64,000 nucleotides of DNA from contig CM050651.1 in NCBI GenBank assembly GCA_027574665.1, forward strand, positions 4,837,501 through 4,901,500. Reading direction: 5' to 3'. A model generated the notes under the pieces. It searched no databases. It was given only the letters and a program-made list of their open reading frames with translations, and had not been told where the DNA came from. Position 1 is the stretch's first letter; each line of letters starts with the position of its first letter. Source of the stretch: Rhynochetos jubatus. Taxonomy: Eukaryota; Chordata; Aves; Eurypygiformes; Rhynochetidae. A program made the position numbers and the translations under genes. Of the stretch, positions 35,901 through 49,127 are shown piece after piece.

Positions 35901-38300
35901 AAAGAAACCCCAATCATTATGCTCTCAGGGGCTCACACTTATTCAATTCAGACTCAACTCTTTTCATATGCCTATAAACCATTAAAGGTAATAGAAATAC
36001 ATTTCTTAAATGAAGGGAATTTTAAAAGATAGAGCAAACGATGAATTTATATGACTGTGTTTATTAAATAGAGACAAATGAGCACTTACTGTTCAGTAAA
36101 TTCCTGAATAACTATGCACACGTTCGAGACACATGGACAGCTAAGATTTCAGCTATCTAATTCAAGACAGAAAAAAGCACTGTTTCTTTCTTCACTTGTT
36201 CTGTACCTCCTAGCTAATAACTAAATATATTCACTTTTTTCATTATGTTCTTTGAAGATTAAAGACATGTCTGACTTTGTACTGGATTTGCTTGGACAGT
36301 TGACAGCCCATTAAACTAACGTAGTACCAGCCATACATTTTAAGGTCCTGATTTCCAAAGCACACCAAAATTACTTAGCGCATATGTACAAGAGTACTCC
36401 TGAGACACTTTGAAATCACACATTCGAACTTTTTCAAGAAATAGGCTTCCACTTTTGTAGCCAACTGGTTAAGCAGCAATTAAAATATCCTTATGGTCAG
36501 GAACCTTACAGAAAAAGGGTGCCCATCATTAACACTGACTATCATTGTAAAAAAAGTCGTATTAAAACATTTTAGCTATAGTGTTCCCTTCTTTCAATCC
36601 ATGAACAGTCAGAAGCATATCCCTAGCATGAACTAGACAGAGCTGATGAACTGATTTCTGTTTTTAATTAATAATTTGAAATCAACATGAACTAGGTGCA
36701 CACTGCATTCTGGATTTCCCTTCTACCCCTGTAGCCACACCGAAGGAGGAAATACAAACATCACACTGTTCTTTTACAGCAATTCTAAAGTTTGTTTAGT
36801 TGCAATGCACTCTTCTTCCAAGCTTCCCATAGCAATACATACGAAAGGGTGAGTTCTACACCCTAGGATTCATTTGCAGCTTGACCCTGCGTAATAATTT
36901 TGTCTTCCTGCCCAATTCTAGTCAAAGAACAAAAAAGCCTATTTTAAATTTCAGAGATCTTTCATAAATGTATTTCTGGCAATGTTTTTCAGGAAACACA
37001 GATGAAGCTTTGATGTGGATGTTGGAAGGACCCTCAAGTTGAAGACCAAGATGCAATGTAAAGAACTACAGTAGCATGTACGATAACTTTTGGTTGTGGA
37101 CCAGATAACACTGGTTTTACATAAAAGAACTTTTGAACCACAAAAGTAATCAGTTAAGCATCTAAGAGAATGCATAACAGTAATTGGTCTTTTCTCCCTG
37201 CTGCAAAGCATCCCAGTTCTCATCACTTTTGACCAAGGGCACAGGTCAGTCAGGTTCCTCAGCAAATACCCTCAGTCATTAACCCAGGTCATTCTCAGCT
37301 GGACTTCACTCTAGGCTGCAGCTCAGTTACTGATTGTCCTTAGCTTTCAAGGGAAAACATAGGATCACATTCACACCTCCACGATTATCCTTGTCAAAAT
37401 CAGCGGTTTAGGCTTTCTGGCTAAAACACTGAGAATGCAGTAGCTAGGATATGAAACTCAATGCAGTCCCAATTTTTATTCAATTTATATTAATTTAGTT
37501 CTTTGTATAGACAGAAAAATTTACTTTGAGTTTGCTTTTTTCCCCCTCCCTCAATAAAACCAGTAATTCTGAAACAGTACTGTGTAACCCACGTATTTTT
37601 GTGAAAGTTTTTTTTCATATAAATATATACAGCAAGACTAGAACAGCAAACATTCACTGAATTTATGTTACATCCTTTCAGGTAAGTAATATTCCTCAGA
37701 TTTTAGAAGGAGTATATTTCCAACTGCATTACAATCTAATTCCAGGCTACATCCTCCTGCATGTCCACGTTAGGCTGGCTAGAATCTGGAACTCAGAGGT
37801 CTGTACATCAAGCTAGCTAAGCTGAGTTAAAGTGAGTCCAATTGTTCAAAATGAACTTAATAATTACAAGATGGTATTAGACATAGAAAAAATGGAAACT
37901 TGTTCAGCTGTTCTGTTTAGTGCTCCCTAACTGAATGCCCCCAGGTTCTACCCTCACATACTGGGAGATGGATGATCATCAAACAATGTGTTCATAACCT
38001 GAAAGCATACATATGCACACAGTGTTTTCAGGAGGAAAAACCCCCGCACTTTTATGGAACACACACACACAAAAAACCCCACCCACAAACACAAAAACAC
38101 AAACCACCCAAAACCTGGTAAAAGGCAGGAAAATAAGTAGCATCAAACCATTATCAAATTGCAGTCATTGTTGCTGCTGTTACGTTTCTATTTTATTTCA
38201 CAAAGTATCCTTGAAAGTCCAGTTTGAGTTCTTCCTTATCTTCTAGCATCTTTAGCTTTTACTCAACAAAATAACCAACTCTGATTTCACTACAAATTCT
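32951..38300. other. Unique non-coding sequence
   Basis: No interspersed repeat or gene recognised across about 5 kb. Frames reach 104 codons (36951-37265 minus) with no motif. This is the longest stretch in the window with neither a recognised transposable element nor a notable open frame. Confidence 0.55.
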
Positions 38301-38813
38301 ATGTTTTCACTCCTGCTCTGTTTAGCTGGTTCTCAATTATCAAACACTGCCTTAGTCAAAACATTGCAGCAGGTACTCAAAGTTCTATTGTTTTTCCAGG
38401 ACTTCCATCAACATCTTCTCCAAAGCACCTTTATTTCAGGGCCAGGCAACTCTCATAAACTGAGGCTGCTGGCTTTATTCCTACACATCAAGCTTAACAT
38501 TTGGCAGCATTTAAACAGATTGTCAAATAGCTCATCTAAGAAATCTCATCAAATTCATTTAGATAATCATTGCAGCACATCACCTCAGCTCCTTTTACAA
38601 GTGCTCACAGCAATTATTTCACTCCATGAAAATACTGAACAGCATCATGTCAGGAACAGGCCACCACTAAACCATACTGAAAATACCTACATTCATATGA
38701 GAACAGCTCCTCATCGTGACTTCTTGCACCACAAGTCACATTTGATCAGGTTCACGGAGCTGCTACAGAAGCCCCACCTCAGCCATGCTATGGATCTCCT
38801 TTACTGCTCTTAG
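38301..38813 (+). other. 170-codon ATG open frame, unrecognised
   Basis: An ATG-initiated frame of 170 codons. The start context is weak (T at +4). The first 15 residues (MFSLLLCLAGSQLSN) look hydrophobic like a signal peptide, but the whole product is rich in L, H, S and Q, the profile obtained by translating C/T-rich DNA in an arbitrary phase. A TTTTTCCAG acceptor-like sequence lies inside it near 38391. No family motif is recognised. It is the second-longest plus-strand open run here and the longest that starts with ATG. Chance is most likely; an exon of a lineage-specific transcript is possible. Confidence 0.2.
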
Positions 38814-40937
38814 GAGCCACAGTGACAAAGGATCTTACATAACTCAAATGAAATATTATTTCAAAAGCTGAGATAAATTATGCATCTACCAAACTTACCT
38901 GAAGTCTTCTGCTCAGTCACATCCCCACATACAGAAACAAATGCTACCTTCTCACCCACGCCACCAGCCCCTCACATCAGTCTCCTTGTAGCAATCCCAT
39001 CACCTTGTGATCTTGAGAGGATTCCTAATCAGAACAAAACATCTCAGGACCTCCATCATAGATCAGCTACCTCCACGTTTTCATTTTCTCTGTACTTTAC
39101 TTCAGAGAGAGATTGCTAAAAAAAACCAACCCAACCGCAAACCCTACACCATAAAACCCCTTATCTCACTGCCTGCTTCCACTTCAGAAATATTCTTTCT
39201 GCTCCTCTTTCCCCTGGCAGAAAACCCCTCCCAAACTCCCAGGTGCTCCATATAATCCTTCAGTGAACCACTGCTGAAAACCCCCATCCCCTGCAAGCAG
39301 GTGTAGGTAAACAGCAATCTAAATTGCAGCTGAAAGTGTTTTATGATAACGAACTATGCATAGTATTGGTGGGGTTGTTCTTTAAGTGAGGTATGTTTTG
39401 AATAAATTCATGTACCATATTACATTAGTCAATGAAGTTATTTTCAATAAAATTGTGGTTTCATTAAAAAAACCCACCAAAACATAAAAAATTGCTTTGC
39501 CAATAGTAATTTCCCATAAAATTATCTGGATGGACACGCGTTCCAACCAGCAGCGCTTGCATACGCACCAATGCCAAGTTACTACAGCTCTCAAAGTCAA
39601 CCCAGTAATCCTTTCAGAAACATTCCCAGTATTACAGACTTGGATCACTCCTTGCTGCAACCTCACCTTCCACTCTCCGCCCACACCCCAACATCTGGTC
39701 CGCCTGCAGGAACGGGGATCGGCTAGGTGAGCAGTGCCACTGCACTGAGGCAGCTCACCGACATTGCTCCATCACTCCATCCCAACAAAATGATTCCTCA
39801 GCAATCAGGAGGAAAACCAAACTCATTAATTTTGCTGTTTATTAGTAATCCTCTCCATTTAGGTCCCACCTTCTGGTTTGTATAACTCGTTATCGCCACA
39901 TTCTAGGATTTGTTTAATTAAACGAGATTTATTATCTTGAATGCAAGAATACATGGCTTGGGGGTGCCTGAGAAAATATTCTTATACATTCAGTATCCAT
40001 ATAGTGTTCTTAGACATTCATTACGTGTTCTTAAACATGATATATTTTCAATCTCGGCTTTTTGTTCACGGTTGTATTCAGCTCTTTAAAATTAACACTT
40101 TTACGACACTTTATTCACAGGGTATTACTTGTGGTTCGATTAAATATAAGTGTAGGTTCATATGTGACAAAAGGGCAGGAAAATTTTCATCAAATAAGCC
40201 TTTCCCACACTGATCATAAACATTTTGGTTTCCATAAAACTATCATGGGAAAAGGTTTATTTTATTTCTTATTCCACCTCTGGTTCATTTATTGGAAGGG
40301 TCAAGGAGGGTCAATAAAATTAAACCAACATACCTCCATAAACATTTTACTAGGAAGGGATTGCTCTCGTGTTACATCTCTTTTGGGAAGGAGACAAGGG
40401 AGGCAATGAGAGGGCTTTCACAGTTTTTCTTTGACTCTAGTTTCTTTCTATGCAAGTTTGAAGGTCTTCTTTGAGTGGAACTGCCACACTTTGCTTAGGT
40501 CTACTCAGAAAAGGAAGAAAACAGTAATGAAGCCCAAAAAATCTGAAGCAGTATTTTTAAAAGAGGGTCACGCAGCTGTATGATGTGCCTGTTAAATACT
40601 ATGTGATTACATCGCTATTCTTTTACAAGTAAACACAAAAAAACTCAACTAAACAAGAAAGCAAATGGACATCAGAAAATAAAATCAGGAGTAAATATCT
40701 GTCTTTTCATGTAATTGAATCTGAACTCTCATTCTTTGCTCTTTTTGGAAGGGACCTTCATCAGCATGAAAAAATTCAACGCAGCTAGGCTGTTGATAAA
40801 GGAATTAAAAAAGCATAATTTCTTAGATATAAGAATTCGATTACACAGGTTACACCACAAGGCATGAGTAGTCTATTTCATTACAAAGCACATGTTTTTT
40901 TAGTATTTTTTTTAATTTGCTAATTTGGAATGAAGTA
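38814..40937. other. Unique non-coding sequence
   Basis: C-rich plus-strand bias from about 38880 to 39300, then AT-rich. Frames up to 115 codons (40062-40409) without motifs. No repeat family recognised. Confidence 0.5.
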
Positions 40938-41062
40938 GAATCATAGGAACACAGAATGGTTTGGGTTGGGGGGAACCTTAAAGACCATCTAGTTCCAACC
41001 CCCCTGCCATGGGCAGGGACACCTTCCAATAGACCAGGTTGCTCAGAGCCTCATCCAGCCTG
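40938..41062 (-). mobile_element. CR1 LINE 3' tail (antisense)
   Basis: Starts GAATCATAGGAACACAGAAT, the reverse complement of the CR1 terminal octamers, and continues AAGACCATCTAGTTCCAACC, CCATGGGCAGGGACACC and TAGACCAGGTTGCTCAGAG. It stops after CATCCAGCCTG at about 41062, the same place at which the copy at 29.5 kb stops. It is closer to consensus than that copy. Confidence 0.93.
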
Positions 41063-44000
41063 AGTACTTAGGCTTCATCAGCTACTAAAGTATTCCTTAA
41101 GTAATACTGGACCATGCCTTTTTCAAATATTGGCTTCCTTTCCACTGCCACCTTTGGACACTTTCCATAAGCAAGCCCAGTGATAAGCAGTAGGACAATG
41201 ATAAACTCCTATCACTTTGGCAAATAAGGGGAGAAGAAATGTTTGTCGGGGAATTCCTGAATCCTACCTATTGATCTACTCCAACATTAACATTAAACTG
41301 GCATCATACAATTCACTAGTTACGTAATGTGCAGTTCTATACTTCAAAAATGTTATTTCTTATCAGACTGAGTCCTCATGCTCAAATTTGCTCTGAAAAA
41401 GCAGAAATTGCATTTAGGAAACAGGATTTCCTTTCCTTCGTGTTCTGGGCACTCACTATCTTCATCAAACGCGTAACATCATTTTTGACACAATGCAGTA
41501 GGTAATACTGTAAAATCAAATGCAATAAAAGCTACCCAGCATGCACACATATAAGGAAAAAGTCTATCATCACAAAAATACTGCTCAATTTTCACTGGTT
41601 GCAGTTCAATTTCAAACTATACATCCAACTTCAGTAATCCCTCTCAGATCCCAGCTCCAGAGTTGGCTGCTTACTTCCGAACATCACACAAGCACATCAT
41701 TTTCTTGCTTACCATGTTTGTGTGGCATTTTAGAATAAATCTACCACATGGGTTGAAGAGGAAAGTTTCTATTTTACCAGTAAGAATGTCCGTGCCAATG
41801 TAGAATACTTGGAACCATTTTGCGTGGACAAAATGCCGTACCAGAGCATGGCAGGTCTTCTGACATGGCCACATTGCTTCGAAAATGTACAGAAGGCACC
41901 AAAACCTTCTTTGGAGTGACAGTTTGTTATTTTAAAAAGCTATGTAATCTATCAGGAAAATAGACTAGTGTAGGATACTTTCCTATGCCTTGATCAGTCA
42001 GAGCATTTAAGAGTTTTTGGGGGAGTTTTTTGGGGGGATGGGGATTTGGACTGCAATGAATGGGGGATGTCTGGATATTTATTTTTTTTAATACCTGAAG
42101 AGAAACTATTTACAGTGTCATCTCTATATTGTCAGCTCTGTCCCTTTGTATATATTACCAGAAGTTAACAGTCACTGCACTACTGAAATTATCCACTGTG
42201 ATAGCACGCAAAATCTCCTTCCCTGGGCTAATGTCTATTCATTTACTGCATTAGGGTAAGCTTCTACATGTATGAAAAAAGAAAGTATCACTCAGGCAGA
42301 ATAAAAAAGTTTCTTCTCCTTTTTTGTGTATTTTGGTAGCTTTGTACTCTGGGGTGGACAGAACAGGTTTATGCAGGGAGGGATTTACAAGATTTGTCAA
42401 AAAATTAGGAATTCTATCAGCTGGCTATAATCTTCATCCATCAGTGAGCAAAGTAGTAAAGTGTAATTCAGCTGAAGAGGTGGGATGAGATGGTTTTACT
42501 AGCACAAGCAAAGGGAATAGCAGAGGACAGCTAGTTTCATAGTTTCAGGGACAAACAGTTAAAAGGTGACAATTTGAGAAGAAAAAGAATCACAGCTTTG
42601 TGTGTTGGAAAACACTGTAATTAAATCAAATAATGTCTCTGATGTTGGTCTTGAACTGCAGAAAGAAGTTTCCAGCGACCAGCCCAGAAGAGTGGTAAGA
42701 AATTTATCACATAATGAATTCTGTTGTGCGGTGAGGAACAGAGGAAAATGAACAGTGATTGAGCACCAACCTAATGTAGTGTATTTGTCACTCTGTGTGA
42801 ATTAAAAAGCTACAGGGACATTGTATAGTATTTGCTGTCTGTGTTTTGATTCATGGTTCTGTTGGCTGTCTAACTATTAATGATAATGTCTGGCGAACCT
42901 TTGAATTCGGAAGAGCTAGTTAGGGTATTTTCAACTGGGAGGACCTTTAAAGGGAACTGTTGGAAGGTTCAGTATGTTCAGCATAACCTTGGACCACTAA
43001 GACTGAACACTTCGATCAGCATGATATAACAGCAACAATCTTAACATTATTTATGTATACAGCTAGATTTTTATTTTCATAGCCAAAGTCAGTGCCTGCA
43101 ATGTCACCGCTGATAATGTATTACCATTTTTTATCTATGGAAATGGGAGGAAAATCACACAGATTTAATAGGAAGTATTATGGTAATCCCCATATATCAG
43201 TTAAGATAACTGTATTTCAGCAGGGCATAAATTGCCATGGGCTGCTTCTGTATTCTGACAATTCTGAGACTTAAAAGCAAATGCAGATATGTGTTTCTCT
43301 TTTCCTGGAGTTCATCAACACCGTATAATTGTTGATTCAACCAGTGAAGGGGAAGGAGACATATGTGGGTCATAGGGAGTTCACAGTGACTGAAAGACTC
43401 CACCACCAAGTATCCTAAGTAATACTGCCCAGACTGTGTGATAAGGGTGGCTGTCAGGTGTTACTCCATTGGTCATGCAGGAAATTCTAAGGAGAAAAAG
43501 CTAAATGAGGATTATAATCTCGTACGGACAAAGATTTGGTGTGGGTGGTTATCCCTGCTATTCAATTCATACAAATAAAAAGTAAAAAAACTTATCTATA
43601 CCCTGAGGCATTATTTCATATCAATAATATCTGCTTCTTATACCACCTCAGCAATATATAAACATACATACATACAAAATATATTATGATAAGTATATTC
43701 ACTGCTTCAACCATCATGACAACAAGGTTGGAAATATTTTATCTTAATGTGCAAGAACGGCAAGGAGGAAGGCTGTAACTCAAGGCTCCCGAAGATCGCC
43801 TTCGTACAGAGAAGAGGGGGAGCCTGACACTGCCACGTTGCAGCACTGGGACTCTCCAGCCCCAGCTGCAGGTTAAAACCACGTTGTGTTATGCACTGTG
43901 CAAATTTCTGAACAAAAGAATGCTTGCTGCCACGACACATTTACCCAGCCCATACAAGTCAAAGAAACCACATCTGCCTGAAAAAAGATGGCAAAAGCCC

Positions 44001-45149
44001 AAGGAAGCAACAGATGATGTACAGCCCAAAATGCTCAGCAGCTGCATTGGAATCAAGGTAGGGGAAGCCAGGGCAGGGGAGCAGCAGTGGGTGGAGGGTG
44101 CCTGTGCCAGGGGTGCATGGGTCCTAGCACCAAATGTGAGAGAAGTGTTAAGTGTGAGAGCAGCCAGGCAGCCTTATTAGGACAAAACCTCTTTGTGCAC
44201 ACCCACCTGAAGGAAGGATCTAATCGTCCCTGTGCTCGCACTCTGCTGAGCAGAGCTCATGTGGGATGGGCAGGAGATGGGGGTTACCATGGAAACCCAT
44301 CACTCCGCTGCTAGTCTCTGTCTAAGCTTTGATACCAGATTGAAGCAGCCTGGTCTAACTTTTATCCACTGGCAATGACAGTGAGTGTTCACCCATGGCA
44401 TTCTCACTCTTTTCCCTTCTGAATATTTTCTCTGCTTTTCTAGAAACTGTAAAATTTTTCACTCACTTAGGAAAAACAAAGTAATATAAAGAGAATCCAA
44501 TTCTAAGTCTAAAGCCTTTTAAGAACTGAGCCTGAAAGCAAAGTGTAGGATTATTTTTTTTCTGGTTTGTGTTTGGTGGGTTTCTTGGGGTTTTTTTCCT
44601 AAGTAGCAAGCTGATACACCAGAGAGTCAAAAAGACTTCAGGGTATTTTATTTATCAGCCATTACTTGCTTCATTTGATAATACAGCCTAACCATTGTAA
44701 CACATAAAGAAAGAATCAGAGGTTTCAGAGTTGTTCCACACTAATCTCCCTTTTGTTAATGTTTCAGGATCAGCTTTAGGTCATAAAAGGTCCCTGTTGA
44801 TAAGTCAGCTTAGATTACTCACAGAAGAAAAAAATGATAGGAGAGTAAAAGGGGTCAAAGCCTATTGTGAAAGCCACCAGAAACTATGCAATTGTCTTTG
44901 GCTAAATATCATAACATTGGCATAAGGAATATATATCTTTGAAATATGAATGATATTTTACATCTGTACACGTGAACATATGTAACCACGTTAGACTATA
45001 TTATATGTATCATATGTGAGTAAATCTACACAAACAGTAAACTTATTTAGATTTGAAGTTACCTGATTGAAATCAATTCACAAACAACTTCCTTGAGGTG
45101 CAGGGGAGTTTGCAATTGTTTCTGTGTGTTCACTTCTGAGTATGATGGA
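41063..45149. other. Unique sequence with a GC-richer patch
   Basis: No repeat family recognised. The 43770-44300 segment is GC-richer than its surroundings, with a 98-codon plus-strand frame (43884-44180) opposed by 62- and 77-codon minus-strand frames. AATCAAGGTAGGGG at about 44050 is a donor-like site, but no matching exon could be defined. The rest is AT-rich. Confidence 0.5.
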
Positions 45150-46135
45150 CCACTCGGCAGCTTGTGGCCGCACTCAGAGAGTTGTGGTCAACCGCTCGAT
45201 GTCCGAGTGGAGACCAGTGACGAGTGGCGTTCCTCAGGCCACTTGGTATTAGCACCAATGCCGTTTAACGTCTTTGTCAGTGACATGGATGATGGGATGA
45301 CACCAAGCTGTGTGGTGCGGTCGACACGCTGAAGGGAAGGGATGGCATCCAGAGGGACCTGGACAGGCTGGAGAGGTGGGCCTCTGCCAACCTCATGAAG
45401 ATCAACAAGGCCAAGTGCAAGGTCCTGCACCGGGGTCAGGGCAATCCCAAGCACAAGGACAGGCTGGGCAGAGAATGGATCTAGAGCAGCCTTGAGGAGA
45501 AGGACCTGGGGGTACTGATGGATGAGAAGCTGAACATGAGCCAGCAGTGCGCACTGGCCACCCAGAAAGCCAACCGTATCCTGGGCTGTGCCCAGAGAAG
45601 CGTGGCCAGCAGGTCGAGGGAGGGGATTCTCCCCCCCCTACTCTGCTCTCATGGGACCCCACCTGCAATTCTGCATCCAGCAAAGGCCACCAAGATGCTC
45701 AGGGGGCTGGAGCACCTCTGTTATGGGGACAGGCTGAGAGAGTTGGGCTTGTTCAGCCTGGAGAAGAGAAGGCTCTGGGGAGACCTTATTGCAGCCTTTC
45801 AGTACCTGAAGGGGGCCTACAAGGAAGCTGAGGGGCTGGGAACTTTTTACAAGGGCCTGTAGTGACAGGACAAGGGGTAACAGGTTTAAATTGAAAGCAG
45901 GGAGATTTAGATTGGATATCAGGAAAGAATTCTACACAGAGAGGGTGGTGAGGCACTGGGACAGGTTCCCAGAGAAGCTGTGGGTGCCCCATCCCTGGAA
46001 GTGTTCAAGGCCTGGCTGGATGAGGCTTTGAGCAGCCTGGTCTAGTGGAGGGTGTCCCTGCCCATGGCAGGGGGGTTGGAACTGGATGGTCTTTAAGGTC
46101 CCTTCCAACCCAAACCATTCCATGATTCTATGATC
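45150..46135 (+). mobile_element. CR1 LINE, 5'-truncated copy with 3' end
   Basis: The longest and one of the best-preserved CR1 copies here. It begins within the reverse-transcriptase domain near GAGAGTTGTGGTCAAC and runs through the ORF2 C-terminus and the short 3' UTR (GGTCTAGTGGAGGGTGTCC, CTTTAAGGTCCCTTCCAACC). It ends in ATTCCATG at 46117-46124 and ATTCTATG at 46125-46132. No target-site duplication was identified, which is usual for CR1. The 5' edge is approximate to about 20 bases. Confidence 0.95.
45215..46045 (+). pseudogene. Decayed CR1 ORF2 (reverse transcriptase C-terminal half)
   Basis: Peptides of a CR1 reverse transcriptase appear in order: an SGVPQ block near 45217, [24 protein letters not shown] from 45296, [22 protein letters not shown] from 45518, [33 protein letters not shown], then [14 protein letters not shown] and finally [19 protein letters not shown] before TAG at 46043. 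The frame is broken after SGVPQ. Residues expected between DMDDG and DDTKL, which carry the first part of the F/YADD active-site box, are deleted. There is an in-frame TAG at 45482, a frame change near 45850, and a one-base loss near 45965. It is non-functional. Confidence 0.93.
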
Positions 46136-48877
46136 TTTTGCTGTCACTGGCTGGCTTTTGTTCTTTCTCCCTGTCTTTCTGGTGGGCTTGAAAAGAGCCA
46201 ATTGTTTAGTATGGTTCATATTTCAAGTACTGTCAAACATGAGTGGATAATATTTGGCTGATTTCACAGGTTTCAGTTCTACAGCCATAATGTTTAAGTC
46301 ATTTGTTGACTCTGTATGTTTGTGCCCAAATAACGATTTCAGATTATCTTATATACATGAACATGTTCGTTGGACTGTGCAGAAAAGGGATGACAGAAGC
46401 AGTAGCAGACTGAATTACACAGAGAAGAAGAAATAATAGTTCATTTCAAAATTTTTGCCTTAAAAATTAAGTCAGACATAATCAACAAATTACATGTGAT
46501 GCTGAATTAACTTGTTTCTTCTTCCATGCAATCACTGTAACACCTGAGACAGTAATGCAGGCAAAAGGAGAATTGGACTGACTGCTTTACAACAGAAACT
46601 CAATAGAGCTGATTTGCAGGCTCCTCTTTACACTGAAGTTTGTGCATCACCTAAGAGGTGACACAGGTCAGGTGTGAACCTGTTCAGGTATGAACATTTT
46701 AACATCATTCATAAAAATTGAAACAAGAAACAGATTATTTTATATACCAGCATTAATACGCAGAGTCTGTGTGAAGCCACTGGTAACACGTCTGAATGCA
46801 GCTTTATCTGTTTTTAAGTGTGACTTCCATGATAACCATTCTAGACATACCCTAAGTTAACGAGTCACCTGGCCAGTTCAGATTGCTCCAGATACAGCAT
46901 GAACTGACAGCTCTGGCCAGTTAACAGTATTTCAGATCGTTCTGCAAAGGCCACGGTGTCTGCCCGTGCACAGAAAATGCTGCCACCACTGATGCTTTGC
47001 TGCTGGCGGGCCCCACACCCTATTCCATTAGCAATTGGTAGTCGGCAAAGCACTCACAGCTGCTAGGAGGAGAGCTGGTGGAACAAGTGGCACCCGCTCT
47101 GCCTGATTTCCAGCTGAGAGAAGCAGAACAGATGGCTGGGAAGGGAGACAGGGTGAAGAGCAAACATCCACAGAGTAATGAACAATCTCCTCAGAATAAA
47201 TGTGCACATCTATCCAGCAGATCGGGATTCCAGATTCATATGGGTCTTCTAGATACAACTGCACTAATAAACAGAATTTAAAAATAGATAAAACACCATT
47301 CACAACAAATCATAAAAAACAAAATCAACCATTTCCTTTCTATTTCCATGGAAGCGATGGTTTTAATTACAAGAGGATTATTCCTTGATTGAAAATGGGT
47401 GGGAGAGTGCAAGAGACGATGGTTCACATGTCTATGAATAGAAAGAGAAGTGGCGCCTCCTGCTAAATTTACCATCCCACACCTTGTACTGTGCAATTAA
47501 TACACAACAGATGACTAGAGTACCACTCCACAGGTCTTCCTTTCAAAAACACATCCCCCTGAGTGAACTGACCCTCAACTAAATTAGCCTAATTTAGCTG
47601 CAGCTTTCTTCTACATATTGTGTTTCTCTGAGCTTTAGGCTGAAGTGTGCAATTTACCACATTTGTATCCCAGTCCCCAGCCCCCCACTAACTCTACTCA
47701 GCAGGTTTGCTCATCAACAATCAGTTTTCCCAAATTTTCCATCAGGTATTATTCTAAAGGGTCCACAACATACTTACTTTCTCTGTTCTTTTTATCGTAA
47801 CAAGCTTGGTTTTTCAATGAAAAAAAGGAGTTGCTCTGACCTGCACAAGTAGGCCGTGGCAGTTTCTCTGTCCACCCACAGAGCTGTGCACGTCTCACAC
47901 TATCGTCCTTTCGGCTGTGTGGGAGCTGAAGAGCATGGGTGTTACAGCGTGCTGCTCTACAGCAAGCACTGCGGCCTGAAAAGGGGTACAGGAGTGACCT
48001 GAACGCATGCAGTACTTAATTACTACGTGTGGGGTAAGGAGTGGCTGTCAGTGAGCCTGTGTAACTGTGAGCTTAGGGTCCTTCCAAAATGTATTCTTAG
48101 CAGGTCAAAAAGAGGTATATAGAGATATACATATGTAAAAATAAGGTGGAGAAAGTAACGTCCCACATTCTGAGCTGGGAAAGTCACCCGTGCAATATTC
48201 AGCAACCTTTCCTGGAGAATTTCCCAAAATAGAGTACGACACAACAGTTTGTTCTGTGGATGGGGAATTGACAGAGGGAATCTGAAACAATTGGGCTTTC
48301 CAGGTTCTTTATGGGAACCAACACCACAGCAACGGTCACAGTGGATGACAGATAGCCCTTGGTGTCAGCACTGGGGCCATTCCAGGCTCTCTACCAGCAC
48401 TCATTTCTGAACACGGTCGCCCCTCTTTTTAACGCCACCAGGTACTGCTTGGGGGTAGAAGAAGGGTAAACACAGATTTGACCGGGCACTCTTGTTTCTG
48501 GAGAGAGTTCTCTTTGCAGCAGCAATGCAAGTGGGAACAAGTAGCTGCAACGGTGGTACAAGAGTGTAAGCATGGTTGGTGCCTTATAGACACAGTTACA
48601 CAACTCCTTTCTATGTCCATTCTCCAGCCTTTTATCTAATGTTAGGATAAACATGACTTTTCAAGCTCGTTAGATGAAACATCAAACTACACCGAAATTC
48701 AGAAAGTTTCATATTTTCTTATTTTTTTCCTTCCTTAGGGTAGGCTGAAATAAAAAGCACACAGACCTGAGATTTTAATCTCCAAGTGGTTATCCTGATA
48801 ACTAATAAATCTAACCTTTCCAAGCAGACGTATGAAGTTAAGGGGACTAATTGATCATGTTGGCACAAAGGTGTTGT
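46136..48877. other. Unique non-coding sequence
   Basis: No interspersed repeat or gene recognised. Frames of 60-95 codons are short and opposed on both strands; those starting before 46136 are CR1 shadows. AT-rich, with a slightly GC-richer patch at about 46900-47110. Confidence 0.55.
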
Positions 48878-48940
48878 TCATTCTGCAAAGGCCAAGTTAA
48901 TCCACATTGATGTGATTCAAATTAACCTTAATCAGCTACT
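48878..48940. repeat. Duplicated element of about 62 bp, copy A
   Basis: Pairs with 49128-49190. By eye the two copies differ at about 11 of 62-63 positions, including one single-base gap. The shared core is ATTGATGTGAT followed by AAATTAACCT, and both begin ATTCTG. The copies lie 250 bases apart in the same orientation. I do not recognise the unit as a known repeat. Confidence 0.75.
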
Positions 48941-49127
48941 AGGCTGACTGTGATTTCATTACTGGATATGCTACAATTAGACATCTCCTGTCTTTAAATA
49001 CCCCTCAGCTTTATTGCAGGGATTATTTTTTTTTTTTTAATAATAAACACCCATTTACACATCAGATGCTATTAGTGTAATTGGCTTTAAGATTGACTTT
49101 TTTTGTGTAGTCACTTTTTAGTTCTGT
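48941..49127. other. Spacer between the duplicated elements
   Basis: Unique AT-rich spacer containing T13 at 49026-49038; no further similarity to the flanks of copy B beyond a few bases. Confidence 0.6.

Noticed and set aside
40745..40790. TTGGAAGGGACCTTCATCAG, resembling an antisense CR1 tail
   Set aside because: The similarity stops after about 18 bases and there are no octamers or GCCATGGGCAGGG block.
45402..46219. Minus-strand frames of 68-95 codons over the CR1 copy
   Set aside because: They are antisense shadows of the CR1 ORF2 remnant and its 3' end.
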